A stretch of DNA of 64,000 nucleotides from Cyanophora paradoxa. Lineage: Eukaryota; Glaucocystophyceae; Cyanophorales; Cyanophoraceae. The first letter of the stretch is position 1. Each line of letters opens with the position of its first letter. The position numbers were made by a program, and so were the translations under genes. Under the pieces are notes generated by a model, which saw only the letters and a program-made list of their open reading frames with translations, did not search any database and was not told the origin of the DNA. The DNA lies in assembly GCA_004431415.1 (NCBI GenBank), contig QPMI01000089.1:337223-401222 (forward strand), given 5' to 3'. This document shows, piece after piece, positions 1-12,649 of the stretch.

Positions 1-3000
1 GATGAGGGAGAAGAAAAGGGCCTCCAAGAAGAAGAAGTGCAGCTCGTGCGCGATGTGCGCCAGAAAGTACTTCGATTCGGGATCGAACGAATGTTAGTGT
101 CGGAACCGCAGATCGATTTCGGGCGGGGCGGGGCGGGGCGGACGGCGGAGGTGCGGAAGTAGCCGGCGCGCTGCTGACGGTAGAAGACGGCGCGCTCCTG
201 GAAGGCCTTCGGGATCGTCGCCGTCGCCTTCGAGATCGAACGAAAGTGTCGGGATCGAACGAATGTTTCGGGATCGAACGAATGTTTCGGGATCGAACGA
301 CAGATCTAGAAGAGCGCACCTGCCAGCTGATGCCGGCGACGCCGAAGAAGATGATGCTCATCCGGTAGCTCCCGCCCCTGCACGCGTGAGAAGAAGCTCA
401 AGAAGGTGCCGTCGAGGGTGGTTGGCGCGAGCGAAGGTGAACGGCGGCGCACGTGATGGTGGCGGGCAGGTTCGCGAACAGGGTGCCCCTGGCACGCGAA
501 ACAAAACAAATTCAGAATGACGGTCAATATACATCGCGGCGCGCGCGCGCGCGCACAGCATGAAGCCCATGCCGATGGCGCAGCCGAGGCGAAAGGCGAC
601 GGCGATCTTGTCACGGTAGAGGAGCCGCAGCTGGCGGACGAGGCAGAGCCAGAACATGAGGGGGAAGCCGGCGCCGTACTCGCCGGGCAGCTGCCCAGGC
701 GCGGGCCGGCGGCGGGCGGCGGGGCCGCGCGCGAGCTCCTCCAGCTTGGCCTGCTCCTCCAGAGCGGTGCTGGACTGCTCGAAGGCGTGCGCGAAGCCGG
801 CGTAGGTGAGGGGTACGTTCGGGTGGAGGACGTCGCCGGGGCCCGCGGCCGCGGCCGGCGACGGGCCGCGGTCCGGATCCGCGCCGGCGCCGGCGGGGGC
901 GGCGAGGCCCGCGGCCGCGGGGGCGTGGACCGACGACGGCACGCACTTCCTGCAGCCTTCGCAACCGTTCGAGTCAGTTTTTATTTCCGAGAGTGCGGCC
1001 GGAAGATCTAGAGCTTCGGCTAAGCTTTCTTGGGTGCGTTCAGCCCAAGGGGAGGGCCGGGGCGGGGCGGGCCGCACCGACGAAGTACTCGCGGCCGCTG
1101 GGCTCGATGACGGCCTGGAGGAAGTCGGCGGCGTTGACGTGCGACGGGATCCGGTAGCCCAGTCCCTCGAAGTGGCGGACGGGCTCGTCCCCGCCCGGCC
1201 CGTTGTACGCCACGTGGCCTGCATGCACGCGAGGCGGCCGTGTCGGCCGCGTCGGTCCGAGCGTCGCGATCGCGAGGTCGGCTCTAGATCTGCTTACCGT
1301 GCCCGAGGAGGATGACGCGGTCGAACAGCGAGTAGCTCTCTGATCATGACCGGGAGCCGGCGTGAGCTTTATATGTATAGGGCGAGGAGGCCTAGGCCGC
1401 GGGCGGGCGGACCGTAGCTGGGCTGCAGGAGCGACATGACGACGATGTGCCCCGAGTCCGCCATCGCGCGGGCGCAGCGGCAGAGCTGCGCGTGTCGAGT
1501 CAGCCACGGCCGGAAATTTGGAAATGTGGCGCACGTCGAGCGTGGAGGAGGCGTCGAGGCCGGTGCTCGGTTCGTCCATGAGGAGGATGGGGGCGCCCAC
1601 GACGCCTTCCACCCCGATGCTCACGCGCCTGCGGCGAAAACGTTCACATTCGCGCGTTCAATTTCGGGCAGGAATTCGATCTAGATCTCGGTGCGTGCGT
1701 GCGCACCGGCGCTCGCCGCCTGACACGCCGCGAATGGACGCGTTGCCCTGCCGAAAAGTAAGATAGCTATAAGTAGATAGCTATAAGTGTTTCGGAGAGA
1801 AGACGGACGATGATGGTGTCCTGGGCGTGCTTCAGGTTGAGCAGCTCGAGGCACATAGAGACCTGCCCGGGCGCAAGCACAAGCAAGCATCAAAACCGCC
1901 GATTCGAGGCGCGGAATTCGAATCGGGCGTGCGGACGCGTACGGACCCGGCTGTTGATCTGGTCGTCGGAGAAGTGGGCGGGGAGGCGGGAGCGAGCCGA
2001 GAAATAGAGCGTTTCCCGCACGGTCAGCGTCGGGAAGTGCAGGTCCTCCTGCAGCGGAAGTGAGGAGGGGCGGGCGGGGCCGGGGCCGGGCGAGATCTAG
2101 ATCTGGGGCGCGCGCGGATCGCGATCGGATCCGACCTGCTCGACGAGGGCGCACTGGCGCTTCCACATCGCCCCCTCCTGAGGGACTCCTGCGCGTAGAT
2201 CAAATCAAACCAGATCAAATCTGGAGGCGCGGAGAGGCTCTTCGGGGGTAGGTTCGGGCACCGTTCAGGAGGATCTCGCCCCGGACCTGGCGGAAAGGGA
2301 GCAAAAAGGAATCGCTATGAGCCGCAACGACGACGCGATCGATCGCGAGATCTGTTTCGGCACGTGCACTTGCCTCAAGACCGGAGCTCTTCGCGTTGCC
2401 CGCCAGCGTCTGTAGCAGCGAAGTCTTCCCGGCGCCTGCCACGCCGAAAAAAAGAAACGAAGGGTACATGAGAATCGAAGGGGCGGGATCGATATCGGAG
2501 AAACACGCGGGGCTGATCATGAACTGACCAGGCGCGCCCAGGATCAGGACCAGATTTCCGCCCTGCGCGCGAATTCGAATTAATCCCAAACAGAAAACTG
2601 ATCACGATGAAGCTTAAGGAAGCTACAGCTACTTCAAATTAAGCGCACCTTCAAGGCGGCGTTGAAGTTGCGCAGGGCGGGGTGCCTGTCGCCCTTGCTG
2701 CCCACGTGGTCCAGATGCAGGCCGCCTGTACATGCGCATCGAGTAATTATAAATGGATGCGAGCACACGACACCAACAATTGATCGCCCCATGGCCATGG
2801 CATGGCCAAGAATCGCGCGCACGGATCGTGAGGAGGATGTCGTTCCCAGAGGCCGCGGTGCCCTCGCAGTGGTCGCTGAGGTACTGAAGGACAAGAGAAC
2901 CGCCCGCGGCCGCGGGCTTGCTCGGGCCGCCATGGGGCGAGGGGTGCACGGGGGCGGCCATGGCCACGTCGCGCTGCAGATTCGCGGGCTGCGTATGCCC

Positions 3001-3375
3001 ACCTGCTGCGCCCGCTGCAGCTGGTTCTGGATCCATAGCCAGGGTTGCAGGCGCTGCGGCTTGCTGTGGGGTCGGCTCAGCAGCCGCGACCGCAGATGGC
3101 GTGGGGGCGGCGCCGGCGGCGCCGGTCGCGGCCGCGGGCAGGATGCCCTCGGCGGACGAAGGCCGGTGGTGCGCGTGCATCACGACGGGGGGAAGCTCCG
3201 CGAGGACTTTTTCCGTCGATTCGCCTGCCGACGCCGCAGAGAGAGCGGCCTGAGCTGCGGCCGCGGCGGCGGAAGCCGTTATTTGGGCGGGCGAAAGCCA
3301 GCCGCCGACAGAGGCTGGAGCGAGCGGCGCGGGGGTGCCGGGTTCAACGTCTGCTTCTGCTGCTGCTGTTTCCAT
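1..3375 (-). CDS. PDR-type ABCG transporter, N-terminal half (3' end beyond window)
   Basis: ATP-driven membrane exporter of the ABCG/PDR family; substrate not predictable. The ATG at 3373-3375 opens an Ala/Pro-rich N-terminus, then a nucleotide-binding domain assembled from short exons. Walker A reads GAPGAGKTS and is itself split by an intron (about 2535 and 2440). Next come RGEILLNG (2270), ALVEQ and EDLHFPTLTVRETLYFSARS (2150-1990), SIGVEG signature plus ILLMDEPSTGLDA Walker B (1620-1550), then SLLQPSYSLFDRVILLGHG. The His of the usual HQPS H-loop is Leu, as in first NBDs of plant PDR proteins. VNAADFLQAV and REYFVG (about 1130-1085) also fit PDR half 1. Membrane segments follow: YGAGFPLMFWLCLVRQLRLL (700-620), MSIIFFGVAGISWQ (about 350), ERAVFYRQQRAGYFRTSAV (220-150) and YFLAHIAHELHFFFLEALFF at the left edge. 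The rest, including any second half, is outside. Family call secure; full-size versus half-size is inferred. Confidence 0.92.
75..305. repeat. short tandem repeat in ABCG intron
   Basis: The 17-mer GGGATCGAACGAATGTT or close variants occurs at about 80, 250, 268 and 285, partly in direct tandem. It lies in two introns of the ABCG gene. No coding role is visible. Confidence 0.7.
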
Positions 3376-3976
3376 GAGCTTCCAGCTGGCGCAGCGGCTT
3401 GCTAGCGAGCACGGCGCTGCCGCGCGCGGGCCGGGCCGCGGCCGGCGCGCGGGCGAATGCGCGGTTTAGGCCTCGGGCGCTCGCCGCTTGGGCGCGTACA
3501 ATTGGGATTGTACTAGTTTAGTGCTGAGCTAAACCACGGCTGTATAACTGGCGCGCAGCAGCGCGCGCGGCGGCGCAGGGATGAACGGAGTCCGGGATCC
3601 GGAAAAGCTGCGGGCCAGCGGCTGCCAGGCTGGGGCTGGAAGCCTCGATCGGAGCCGCGGGCGCTTAGCTTCAAGTTGCGCACTTAGCGGCGCGGCGCGG
3701 GGAATCGATCTAGTGCTCGACCCGCGCAGTGCGCAGGGTCGGACGCAGAGGTGCTTCTTCCCCCCCTTCCACGACGCACTAGCACTGTACCCCGACAGAC
3801 GTCGAGGGTGGGGGGCAAGTCGCCGAACCGACGTCATGCTAGCGCTCATGATCAGCCTGGCAGCGGCTAGCGCTGCCGCGAACCGGCGCTGGATCCGGAA
3901 GGCGTTGAACATGAGCTGGCAAAAGCTTCGGGGGCAAAATGTCAAGTTAACGTTACGTTCTAATTATAATTCGAAC
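3376..3976. other. intergenic region between ABCG 5' end and giant membrane protein 3' end
   Basis: Spacer between two minus-strand genes. It holds the presumed promoter of the ABCG gene. An open minus frame at 3529-3945 has no recognisable domain and I do not call it a gene. No RNA gene or clear repeat seen. Confidence 0.4.
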
Positions 3977-6900
3977 TCAAGCAACCCTAGAATTACGTAT
4001 ACTAGCACCAGCTGCAGCCACTACCGGCAGCTCAGCGCCTAGCGCCGTTCGGCAGCTGCAGGGCGGCGGTCCCCGTAAGCGGCGGCGCCGGCGAGGGCCG
4101 CCGCGGCGGAGGCGGCGCCGGCGGCGGCGGGGCCGCGGCGGGCCGGCGTCGGCGACGGAGGGCGGGGCGGAGGCGCGGCGCCCAGCGGCCGCCTCCTGCG
4201 CCTGGCGGGCCGCGAGCTCGCCGGGGACGCCCCCGGCCACCCCGCCCAGGGCGGCCCCGGCGGCGGCGCGCAGGCCCGCGAGCAGGGCGAGGGCGCGCCC
4301 GCCGGCGAGCCAGCGGGCGGCGTCGAAGGCCAGGCCGAGCTTGGGGAGGGTCTGCCCGACGAGAACGGCGGCGATGCCTAGGAGCGCCATCCCGTACATA
4401 AGCTGCGCGTGACGTCACGGACGGAGGGGGGGGGGGAAGGGGTGACGTCACGCGCCGAGCCGGCGTCGAAGAGGTAGGCGAGGTGGAGGGCGATGAGGCC
4501 GAGGAGGATGACGGCCTGTACCCCCGCCAGAAGCACGCCCTGCGCCTCCGCCTGCGCGCGCCGCCGCGTCAGCCGAGCCGAGGGGCCGTTAGTTTATAGC
4601 TGCTTCGATAGTTACTCAAGCTGCTATTATGATTTTATATTAACGCGAGCCGCTCGAAGAAGCCGGGGAGGGGCCGCACGAGGCGGTTGGAGGACGGGTG
4701 CCACGCCAGGTGCGCGCTGCGGCGCGGCGCGGGTCGGCGGCGGCGGCGGCGATGATAAATGAAAGGGTACAGCTTTACCAGAGGACGGCGAGCTCGAGGG
4801 CGAGCAGGAGGCCGAGTTGCTGGAGGGGGTACCGGTATGAGCGACGAGGACGGACGGGGAGGAAGGGGGGAGGGGGGGGGGGCTAGTACCGCGAGGGGGC
4901 CCCCGGGGGCGTCGGAGGGGCGGGCGGGCCCCTGCGGGGACATGAAGAGGCCGACGATCAGGGCGGCCGCCGCGCCCTTGAGCAGCTCCGCGATCCCGAA
5001 CAGGAACTGCGCGCCGCCGGCTCAGCCAAATTGAAAGAAGAAGGAAGGAAAGGAGCCGAATCGGAGGGTTTGGCATATAAGTAACTATCTAGCTAGCTGC
5101 GCGCGCCATGAGGCGGTCCGGGGCAAGAGAAGAGAAGCTAAGCAAAGGAATTCTAAGAAGTCTAGAGAGAAGCTAAGAGAGAAGAGAAGCTAAGCAAAGG
5201 AATTCTAAGAAGCGGGATCTGAATGTTGGGTATCCGCGCGCGCCATGAGGCGGTCCGGGGTCTAGTCTAGAATGTCCCCGGAGCTCATGATCATGATCAG
5301 ACAAGTGGAAAAATGTTAGAGAAGGAAGCTAAGGTAATGTTGCGCGCCATGAGGCGGTCCGGGGTCGGGGTCTATCTAGCATCTAAAAGGCATAAAAGGC
5401 ATAAAAGCATCTATCTATCTGTCATAAAGGCGAAATGAGTCGCGCGCGCCATGAGGCGGTCCGGGGTGTAGTCCTTGAAGAGGTCCATGAAGCCGAACGC
5501 GAAGGCCTCCGCCTCGCCTTTCGTTGGGGGCGGCGCCGCCCCGCCCGCCGGCCCCGCCCGCGCCGCGCGGGCCGCGACGGCGCGCTGGTGCACCTCGTCC
5601 ACGTCGTATGGGAGCTCCGCCTGCGCAGGCGGATTGGATTAGAGGCTAGCTTGGAGACTCGCCAGGCTGCTAGTTGTGCTATATTATTATAGTGTTAGCT
5701 GCAGTGAACTATAGTTAGCTATGGTGAGCTTACGGCGGGGATGCCGGCGGCGCGGGCGAGCTCGCTGCGGCCGCGGCCCTCGACGCGGATCGGGACCCAC
5801 TCCCCGCGGAACACCAGCCGCCTCCGCTGCGCTCAGGTCAGATCAAATGGCTGGGCGGCTGCTTAAGATGAAGAAGGCTCGCGCACGCGGCGCCAGAGGA
5901 TGCGGAGGACGTCGCGGGACAGCAGAAAGGCGTGCGCCGCCCGAACGTAGAGCCGCTTCAGCGGCAGCGCCCGCGGCCGCGCCCCGCCGTGCGCGCGCGC
6001 GTACCCCGCCGGGTCCGACGTCTGCTCCTCCCAGCGGCGCAGGCGGCGGGAGCCGGGGCCGGCCCCCGCGCGGAAGGCGGCGACGGCCAGGGCCGCCTTC
6101 ATCGCTCCGCCGCCGCCCGGCGCCGCGCCCCACCCGCCCCTCCTCCGCCGGTTCCGAGGGCGCCACGGAGGCGGCCCCACGCGGCTGCCTTCGAAGGGGC
6201 GGCGCGCTCGGCGGGAGCCGCCTCGTCCAGCTTGCCGCCGCCGCCGCCGCCGCGCTGCGGCTGCTGCTGCGCGGGGGGCCGCCGGTGCGCCCGCCACGCC
6301 CGCGCCACCGCCTCCCTCAGCGCCTCGGTACCCCCCTCGGGGTTGCCCGGCGTCTCCCCCTCCAGCTTCTCGCCCTCCTCGAGGATCGGGGCGACGAAGG
6401 CGGCGGAGGGGACGGCGGCACCCCCGAAGGGGTTGGGGAAGGCGGGGACCGCGAGCCCCCGCAGCGGGTCCGAGTGGGACTCCTGTGCCGAAACCGCCGT
6501 CCTCAGACGGGCTGGGAGGGGGCGGGCCAAGTACAACGACAACGACAACAACAGCAACGACGCGCCTTGCTTGCGACGCCGACCTGCTCCCAGGGGCGCG
6601 CCCCGATGTCCGCCCGGGGCGTCACCTGAGGCAGGCCATCCCCCCTGCCCCACCGGCATCAGACAAAGAGCAGCGGGGGTAGAGGGGCGTACAGGGAGAG
6701 CTGGCCGCCCTTGCCGTAGTACCCGGGGGCCTCCCGCGCCTCCCGCTCCGCACGCTCCTCCGGCGTCTCGAGGTCGTCGTCCCCGCCGTCCCCCTCCGCC
6801 CCCGCCCCCGTCGGGTGCACCTGCACCTGCGCCGGCGCCTCAGTCCCCTTCGTTCTATCCCCAGGATCGGAGAAGAGGGCGGGCCGACCTTCCGCGCGCG

Positions 6901-9900
6901 GCGGCGGCGGTAGCGCTCGCGGGCGCGCGCGATTTCCTCCATGACGGGCGTCGCGGGGGCCGCCCCCTCCGCCCCGGGCCCCGCCGCCGCCGGCGCCACC
7001 GCCCCCGCCGGCTCCCTGCACCCGAAGTTAGGGGGGTGGGGGAAGGGGACGAGGGGGGTACAGTACCCGTAGAGGACGACTGAGAGGGGCGGGTGGCGGA
7101 CGTACTTCACGAAGGGCCGCCAGCGCACGCGGTGCAGCTGTACCCCGGCGGGGTGAGAACGGCGAAACGCTGTACCCCGGCGGGAGCGGCCGCACGAGGA
7201 GCCAGGCGGCGCCGAGGACGGCGACGAGGAGGACGAGGAGGAGGTAGGCGACGGCGAGGCGGCGCAGGTCGGCGCTGGCGCCCAGCTTGAGGCACCGCGC
7301 CGCCGCCGCCGTGATCGGCTTCTGCGCCCCGCGCCGCGTGAGAGGGGTGAAGCTAGTTCGTTTCGTCGGCAAGCTAGATAGCTTCAGCGTGGAGGGAGGA
7401 AGGGAGGTCGTTGCGCGCATTCACGACGAGAAAGACGACGATCTCGACGGCTGCGGCGAAAGGCGGCCTCAGCACGCGCAGCTGCAGGGGCGGGGGCGCG
7501 AGAGCACTACAAAACGCACCGGGGAAGGCGAGGGGCCCCGGGAGGGGCCCGCGGAGCCGGCCCTTCCAGAGGAGGAGGCGCCAGAGGAGGAAGTGGAGGA
7601 GGGCGGCCCCGCCCAGCACCACCGCGCACCAGAAGATCGTCGTCTGTCGGATCAGGTTGGTTGGTTGGTTTAGCTGCTTAGTTTAACTAATCATGTCTCA
7701 AGGGGCGGACGCGGAATGCGTTGTCGGCAGCCTCGGCCTGCCAACGCGCGTTCGACGCCGCGTACTCCACCTGGGGGGGGGATGAGAGGAGCGGGGGGTA
7801 CAGATGGCGGGAGAGGGCGCGCCTCGACTTGGGTGAGGGGCCGGCCGGCGGCCTCGGCGGAGGCGGCGGCCTGCAGCAGGGCCCGGCGGAGGGCGGCCGG
7901 CGCCGTCGAGGCGTTCGCGGGGGCCGAGAGCGCGATGTCGTACCCCGTCGGCTCCTTCGGCCGCGGCGGGTCCCTGCGACGCAGTCGCAGTCAGAAGAAG
8001 CCGTCCAAAGGGGAAGGAGCGCAGTGCAGCGTAAGAAAGGGAGCTTGCTCGCCGGGAGCCGATGGGGTTGGGCCAGCCGTCGAGCATGAAGAAGGAGAGG
8101 CCGGAGCCGAGGGAGGAGAAGGAGCGGGGTACACGGTCCGAGGCCACGCTGCTGAACAGGTTCAGCACCTGCGCGGGGGGGTAAGAGGAGGGGCGGAGGG
8201 GGGTACACGAAGAAGAAGAAGAGAAAACGGGCCTGCATGGTGCCGACCATGACGACGACGCCGCCCGTGCCGGCCTGCAGCGCCCCGCCCGAGGCCGCCG
8301 CCCCGCCGGCCGCAGCGCCGGCCGCCGCCGCGCTCCCGCCGCCGACGCGGCCGCCGACCCGACGGCGGCGCCGATGCTCGCCGCGACGCTCGCGGCGACG
8401 CTCGCGCTGCGGGGCGGACGGGGCGGCGCATCAGCACGGGCGGACAGGGCGGATAGGGCGAACTGCTGGCGCGGCTCGCCTGACGCTGACGAGGGTGGCC
8501 GTGACGGTTGCGACGGAGACGACGGTCGCCGTGAGCTCGGCGCGCGCGACGGGCACCGAGTCGAGGGGGTCGGGGGGCGGCGCGACGACGACGCGCGTGC
8601 GGGCGACGGCGGCGGCGCCCTGGTCGTCGGTCGCCGTGAGCGAGAAGAGGTACGTGCCGACCCCGGAGACGTTGGCGAGCAGCAGGGCGCGGGTCTGGGT
8701 CACGGCGACGGAGCGGAGGCGGGCGACGGAGGGGCCGTCCTCCTGCCGCCACACGAGCGACGCGACGAAGCCGTCGGGATCGGACGCCGCCCCCGCCACC
8801 TCGAACGAGGTCTCCGCGAAGGTACCGTTGGGCCCGGTCCGCGCCGGCGTCTGCAGCTCGAGCAGCTCGGGCGCGCTCACGGCGGGGCCGGCGTTGGCCG
8901 GCCCCGCCGGCCGCGGGTCGAAGAGCACCGTCACCGCCAGCGCCTCGCTCCGCCCGTCCTGCCCGGCCGCCTTTTAGAAAAGAAGCGAAAGCGAGCGGAT
9001 GGGACCGCACGTCGTTGTCGACGGCGACGAAGGCGAGGGAGCAGTTGCCCTGTACCCCCGGCCGCACTGGGAACGAGGCGACTGGGCCCTCCACGGCGAA
9101 CTCGCTCGCGTTGACGGGGCACGCCGGCGAGGCCCGCAGCGCCCACTCGTACCCCGCCACGAGCCCGTCGAGGTCGGTCGAGGGGCGCCCCGTCAGGCGC
9201 CCCGGGCCGTCCCGGAAGCGGAAGACGTTGGGGGCCGGTACCCCCGCCGGCGACGCCGCCTCCACGGCGGCCCGCGGGAGAACGTTCCCCGCCCGCTCGG
9301 CCACGCGCACGTCGGCGCGGACGACGTACCCCGGGGGGAGGAAGGCGAAGCCGGCGGGGGGCGCCTGGAAGGGCGGCGAGCGCGCGGCGAAGGCGTCGGC
9401 CTCGGCGGCCGTCCGCAGGAGGAGCCGCGCGGAGACGGCGTAGGAGAAGGGGTACGACGCCGCCGCGCCGCTGAGATTGGACTGCAGGAGGGCGCGCCCG
9501 GATGCGGTGGGGGCGGAGAAGGGCGCGGGGCGGGCGGAGAGGTCTGCGATGGCGTCCGGGGTACAGTTGAAGGCCTCGGCGAGGCCGGCGGCGACGCGGG
9601 CGAGGGGCCCCGCGAGGCCGCGCGCGGCGGCCTCGAGCACGTCGGCGGCGGCGGCGCCGGCGGCCTCGAGCCGGAGCGTCACGAGCGGGGGCCAGAAGGC
9701 GGCGAACGCGACGTCGGCCGAGGCCTCCGCCCCCCGGTCCTCGTCGGCGACGGTCACGCGGAAGGCGTAGGCGCCCGGCCGCACGAGCCCCGGCAGCTCG
9801 ACGGCGGCCGCCGAGGCGTTCGGCGCGAAGGCGGCGCCCGGCGGCCCCGCCGTCTGGTTCCAGCGGAACCGGAGGCCGGCGCCCGGCGCCGCCGCGTCCG

Positions 9901-10465
9901 GGTCGTACGAGGCGGAGGCGTTCAAAAAGAAGGCGCGGAGCGGGAGGGCGAGGCGGCGGGCGCCGGAGCCGGCGACGGCCGAGGCGACGGGCGGGTTGTT
10001 GTAGCGCCAGCGCTCCAGCGCCAGCACCGTGTAGTTGACGGGGTACACGTAGAACTCGGCGGGGCACAGCGCGAAGGACCCCGGCGCGCTCCGCCGCGGC
10101 GGCGTGACGGCCGTGACCCGCGGGCCCCTGCCGCGGGATCGCCTCGGCGGGCGGGAGAGAATGGGCGAGAGAGGGGGGTACGCACGCGATGGAGAGCGAA
10201 GTGGCGTCGGCGCCGCAGAAGGAGAGCCGAAGGGAGAGGTCGACCGTCGGGAGGCCTGCCGGGCGGTCAGAGGCGCCCTCGGCTTCGCGGCGGCCGTTGG
10301 AATGGAGGGGCGGACCCTCGGCGAGGAAGACGAGGGTCTCGTTGCCGGCGGGGTCGCCGACGAGCACGGGGGCCGGCGCCGTCAGGTTGAACGCCGAGCC
10401 GACCAGCGCCACGCTCGCCACCGTCCGGAACACCGGCGCCGGCGCCGGCCGCGTCGGCGCCGGCG

Positions 10466-10502
<37 letters not shown>

Positions 10503-12649
10503 TGGGCTTGGGCTCGGGGTCGTCCCGTTCGACGCCGTACCGTTGGCGGAGGCGGCCGTGCCGTTCGTAGCCGCCGCCGACGCCGTCGCGTTGGGCGGGG
10601 CGGGGGCGGGGCCGGAGACGGGTGCGATCGTGGCGTTGGCGGGGGGCGCCTCGTCGGCGACGGGCGTGTAGGTGTACCCCACGGAGACGGAGAGGAGGCC
10701 GGTGGCGCGGGGGGGGAAGGAGATGCGGAGGGGGAACTGGTTGGCGACCTCGGAGACAGCCTGCAGCTGCGCCTCTACCCCCGCCAGCGTCGCCGAGGCG
10801 AGGCGGACGGAGAGGCCCTCCCGCACGGCGTACGCGGGGGCGCCCCCGCGCGTCCGCGGCAGGAAGGTGCAGAGCAGCGAGCCGTTGGCCGGCGCGACGA
10901 GGCGCGGGCAGGCGAGGCGGGAGGCCTGCGGGTCGGGCGGCGCGGCGACGAAGAGCTCGATGGAGGCCAGCGCGCCTGCGAAGCCCGGGGCGGCCACCGC
11001 GAAGGTGTAGGGGCCCGTCGCCGTCCCGTTGCCGTCGCCGCCGGTCGCGTTGGCGAGGAGGACGGCGGCGTTGGCGACGGCGCGGGGCGGCTCGAGCAGC
11101 ACGGGGCCCTGCGAGGAGTAGAGGAGGCCGCCGAAGTCGGTGTAGGCCGGGCGACCCTCCACGATCGGCGTCAGCGTCACCGCCAGCGTGTCCCCGCGGT
11201 GCAGCACCGAGGGGTCTGCCCAGGGGCGTGAACAAGGGGGGTACAGGACAGGAAGGGGGGTACGGCGCACAGGCGGTGACGTTGATGTACTCGGGGACGG
11301 CGGCGAAGACGACGACCTCGCGCGAGGCGCGAAGCGGGGGGCGGCCGGCGGCCGTCGAGTCGGCGGGGGGCGAGAAGAGGGCGGTGACGGTGTAGCGGCC
11401 CTGGACGGCTAGGGAGCGGCCGGCCTGAGCGAGCAGCACGGGCGCGAAGGAGGAGACGACGGTGGCGGGGACGCTCGAGAAGAGCGGGTCCACGCCGCCG
11501 TCCGCCCGCAGCGACACGTACCGCCCGCTCGCCCACGTCGCCGACCCGTCCCTGCCGCCCCGTGAGAAGAAGGAGAAGCGGCGGGCGGGCGGGGCGGGGC
11601 GGGGCGGACGCGGCGCGAAAAGTGAGGTTGCAGGCGACGGAGGCGGCGGTGGCGACGGCCCCGGGGCACCGAAAGTCGAGGGCGGCGGGGTACGGGTCGC
11701 CCACGAGGGTCGCGAGGGAGCCGAGGACGGCCCCCGAGGAGGCGAGGAGGACCTCCAGCGTACCCGGGCCGGGCGCGCCCGTCGCGAGGGTCAGCGAGGC
11801 CGTGGCCGCCACGCCGGCGCCGGCGAGCGCGCCGCCCGGGACGGCCAGGGCGCCCTCGCCCGAGGTCCGCACGGCCAGCAGCGAGAAGTTGGCCGGGCCC
11901 TGCGCGCCCCTCAGCCCGCGCCGGCTCAGGCGCCCGCCCCGCCCCGCAGCGCGCACCGCTACGCCGCCGACGACGCTCCGGAGGGTGAACGAAGCGGAGT
12001 TCCTGGGGGTACGGGCGCCCGTGAGGGGGGGGGGGAGACCGGGGGCTGGGACGGGCGGGGGGTACCCGAGGTGGATGGTGGTGGGCCCCGTGATGGTGAC
12101 GCTCGAGGGCGCCGTCGCTGGCGGGGCGCGGGGCGGAGTCAGAGGCGGAAGCGGGAGCGGCGGGGACGAGAGAGGGGGGGGGGGGGGGGGGGGGGGCGCC
12201 CGCACTGTAGGCGCTGAGGGCGCAGCAGCCCGAGACGCTGAGGCCGTTCACGAGGATCAAGCCTGGCGCGCAGCGTGAGGCGGCGAGGCGCGGCGGATCG
12301 GGCGGGTCGGACCCGTGCCGAGCGCGCTGAGCGGGGGCGTCACGCTGAAGCGGTACTCGTTGGAGGAGGCCACCTGAGTGACCGCGCCAAAGCTCGCCGA
12401 GGCGAGGCTGCCCCCGCCGCTCACGGACAGCGCGGCCGCCGCCGGCACCACCGCGCTGGAGGCGTTGCGCGCCGTGAAGGTGCACGTCGTGGCCTGCCCC
12501 GCGGGCAGCGTCGTGCTCCCGCAGGAGATGCTGGAAGTCGTGTCCAAAGCGGCGGCGACCGCCAGCGCCGCCAGAAGAACCAGCGCCGCCGCGAGGGGCG
12601 GCAAGCGCGCCGCCGCGAGGGGCGGCAAGGGTGGACGCCGCATGGCCAT
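3977..12649 (-). CDS. giant PKD/REJ-like ectodomain protein with multi-pass TRP-like C-terminus
   Basis: Predicted surface or ciliary membrane protein; ion-channel or mechanosensory role is only inference. ATG at 12647-12649 starts a clear signal peptide (hydrophobic LAAALVLLAALAVAAA). The ectodomain has at least three two-Cys units (about 12540, 11660, 10920), a (Ser-Pro)n linker flanked by many NGT sequons (about 10590-10440), then PKD-like segments: FFLNASASYDPDA (about 9930) and ASDPDGFVASLVWRQEDGPS with GTYLFSLTATDDQG (8790-8610). A Gly/Ala membrane helix (ASVAASVAASIGAAVGSAA, about 8390) and LGSGLSFFMLDGWPNP (about 8080) match the entry to the TRP-like multi-pass region of large algal and protist proteins. 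Further membrane helices: IFWCAVVLGGAALLHFLLW (7630), LPGPLAFP joined to AVEIVVFLVV (7530-7440), LRRLAVAYLLLVLLVAVLGA (7260), FLFGIAELLKGAAAALIVGL (5010), LLLALELAVLW (4790), VQAVILLGLIALHLAYLF (4520), MYGMALLGIAAVLVGQ (4399). Stop position and several exon joins are uncertain; could be two adjacent genes, but frames run on. Confidence 0.78.
5101..5468. repeat. four copies of an exon-end fragment inside an intron
   Basis: The 23-bp core GCGCGCCATGAGGCGGTCCG plus GGG occurs at about 5101-5123, 5238-5260, 5342-5364 and 5444-5466. Only the last copy is in the exon of the giant membrane protein (reverse strand reads DYTPDRLMA). The others lie downstream in the intron, interspersed with a second repeat, AGAGAAGCTAAGCAAAGGAA, at about 5134 and 5181. 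Confidence 0.8.
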
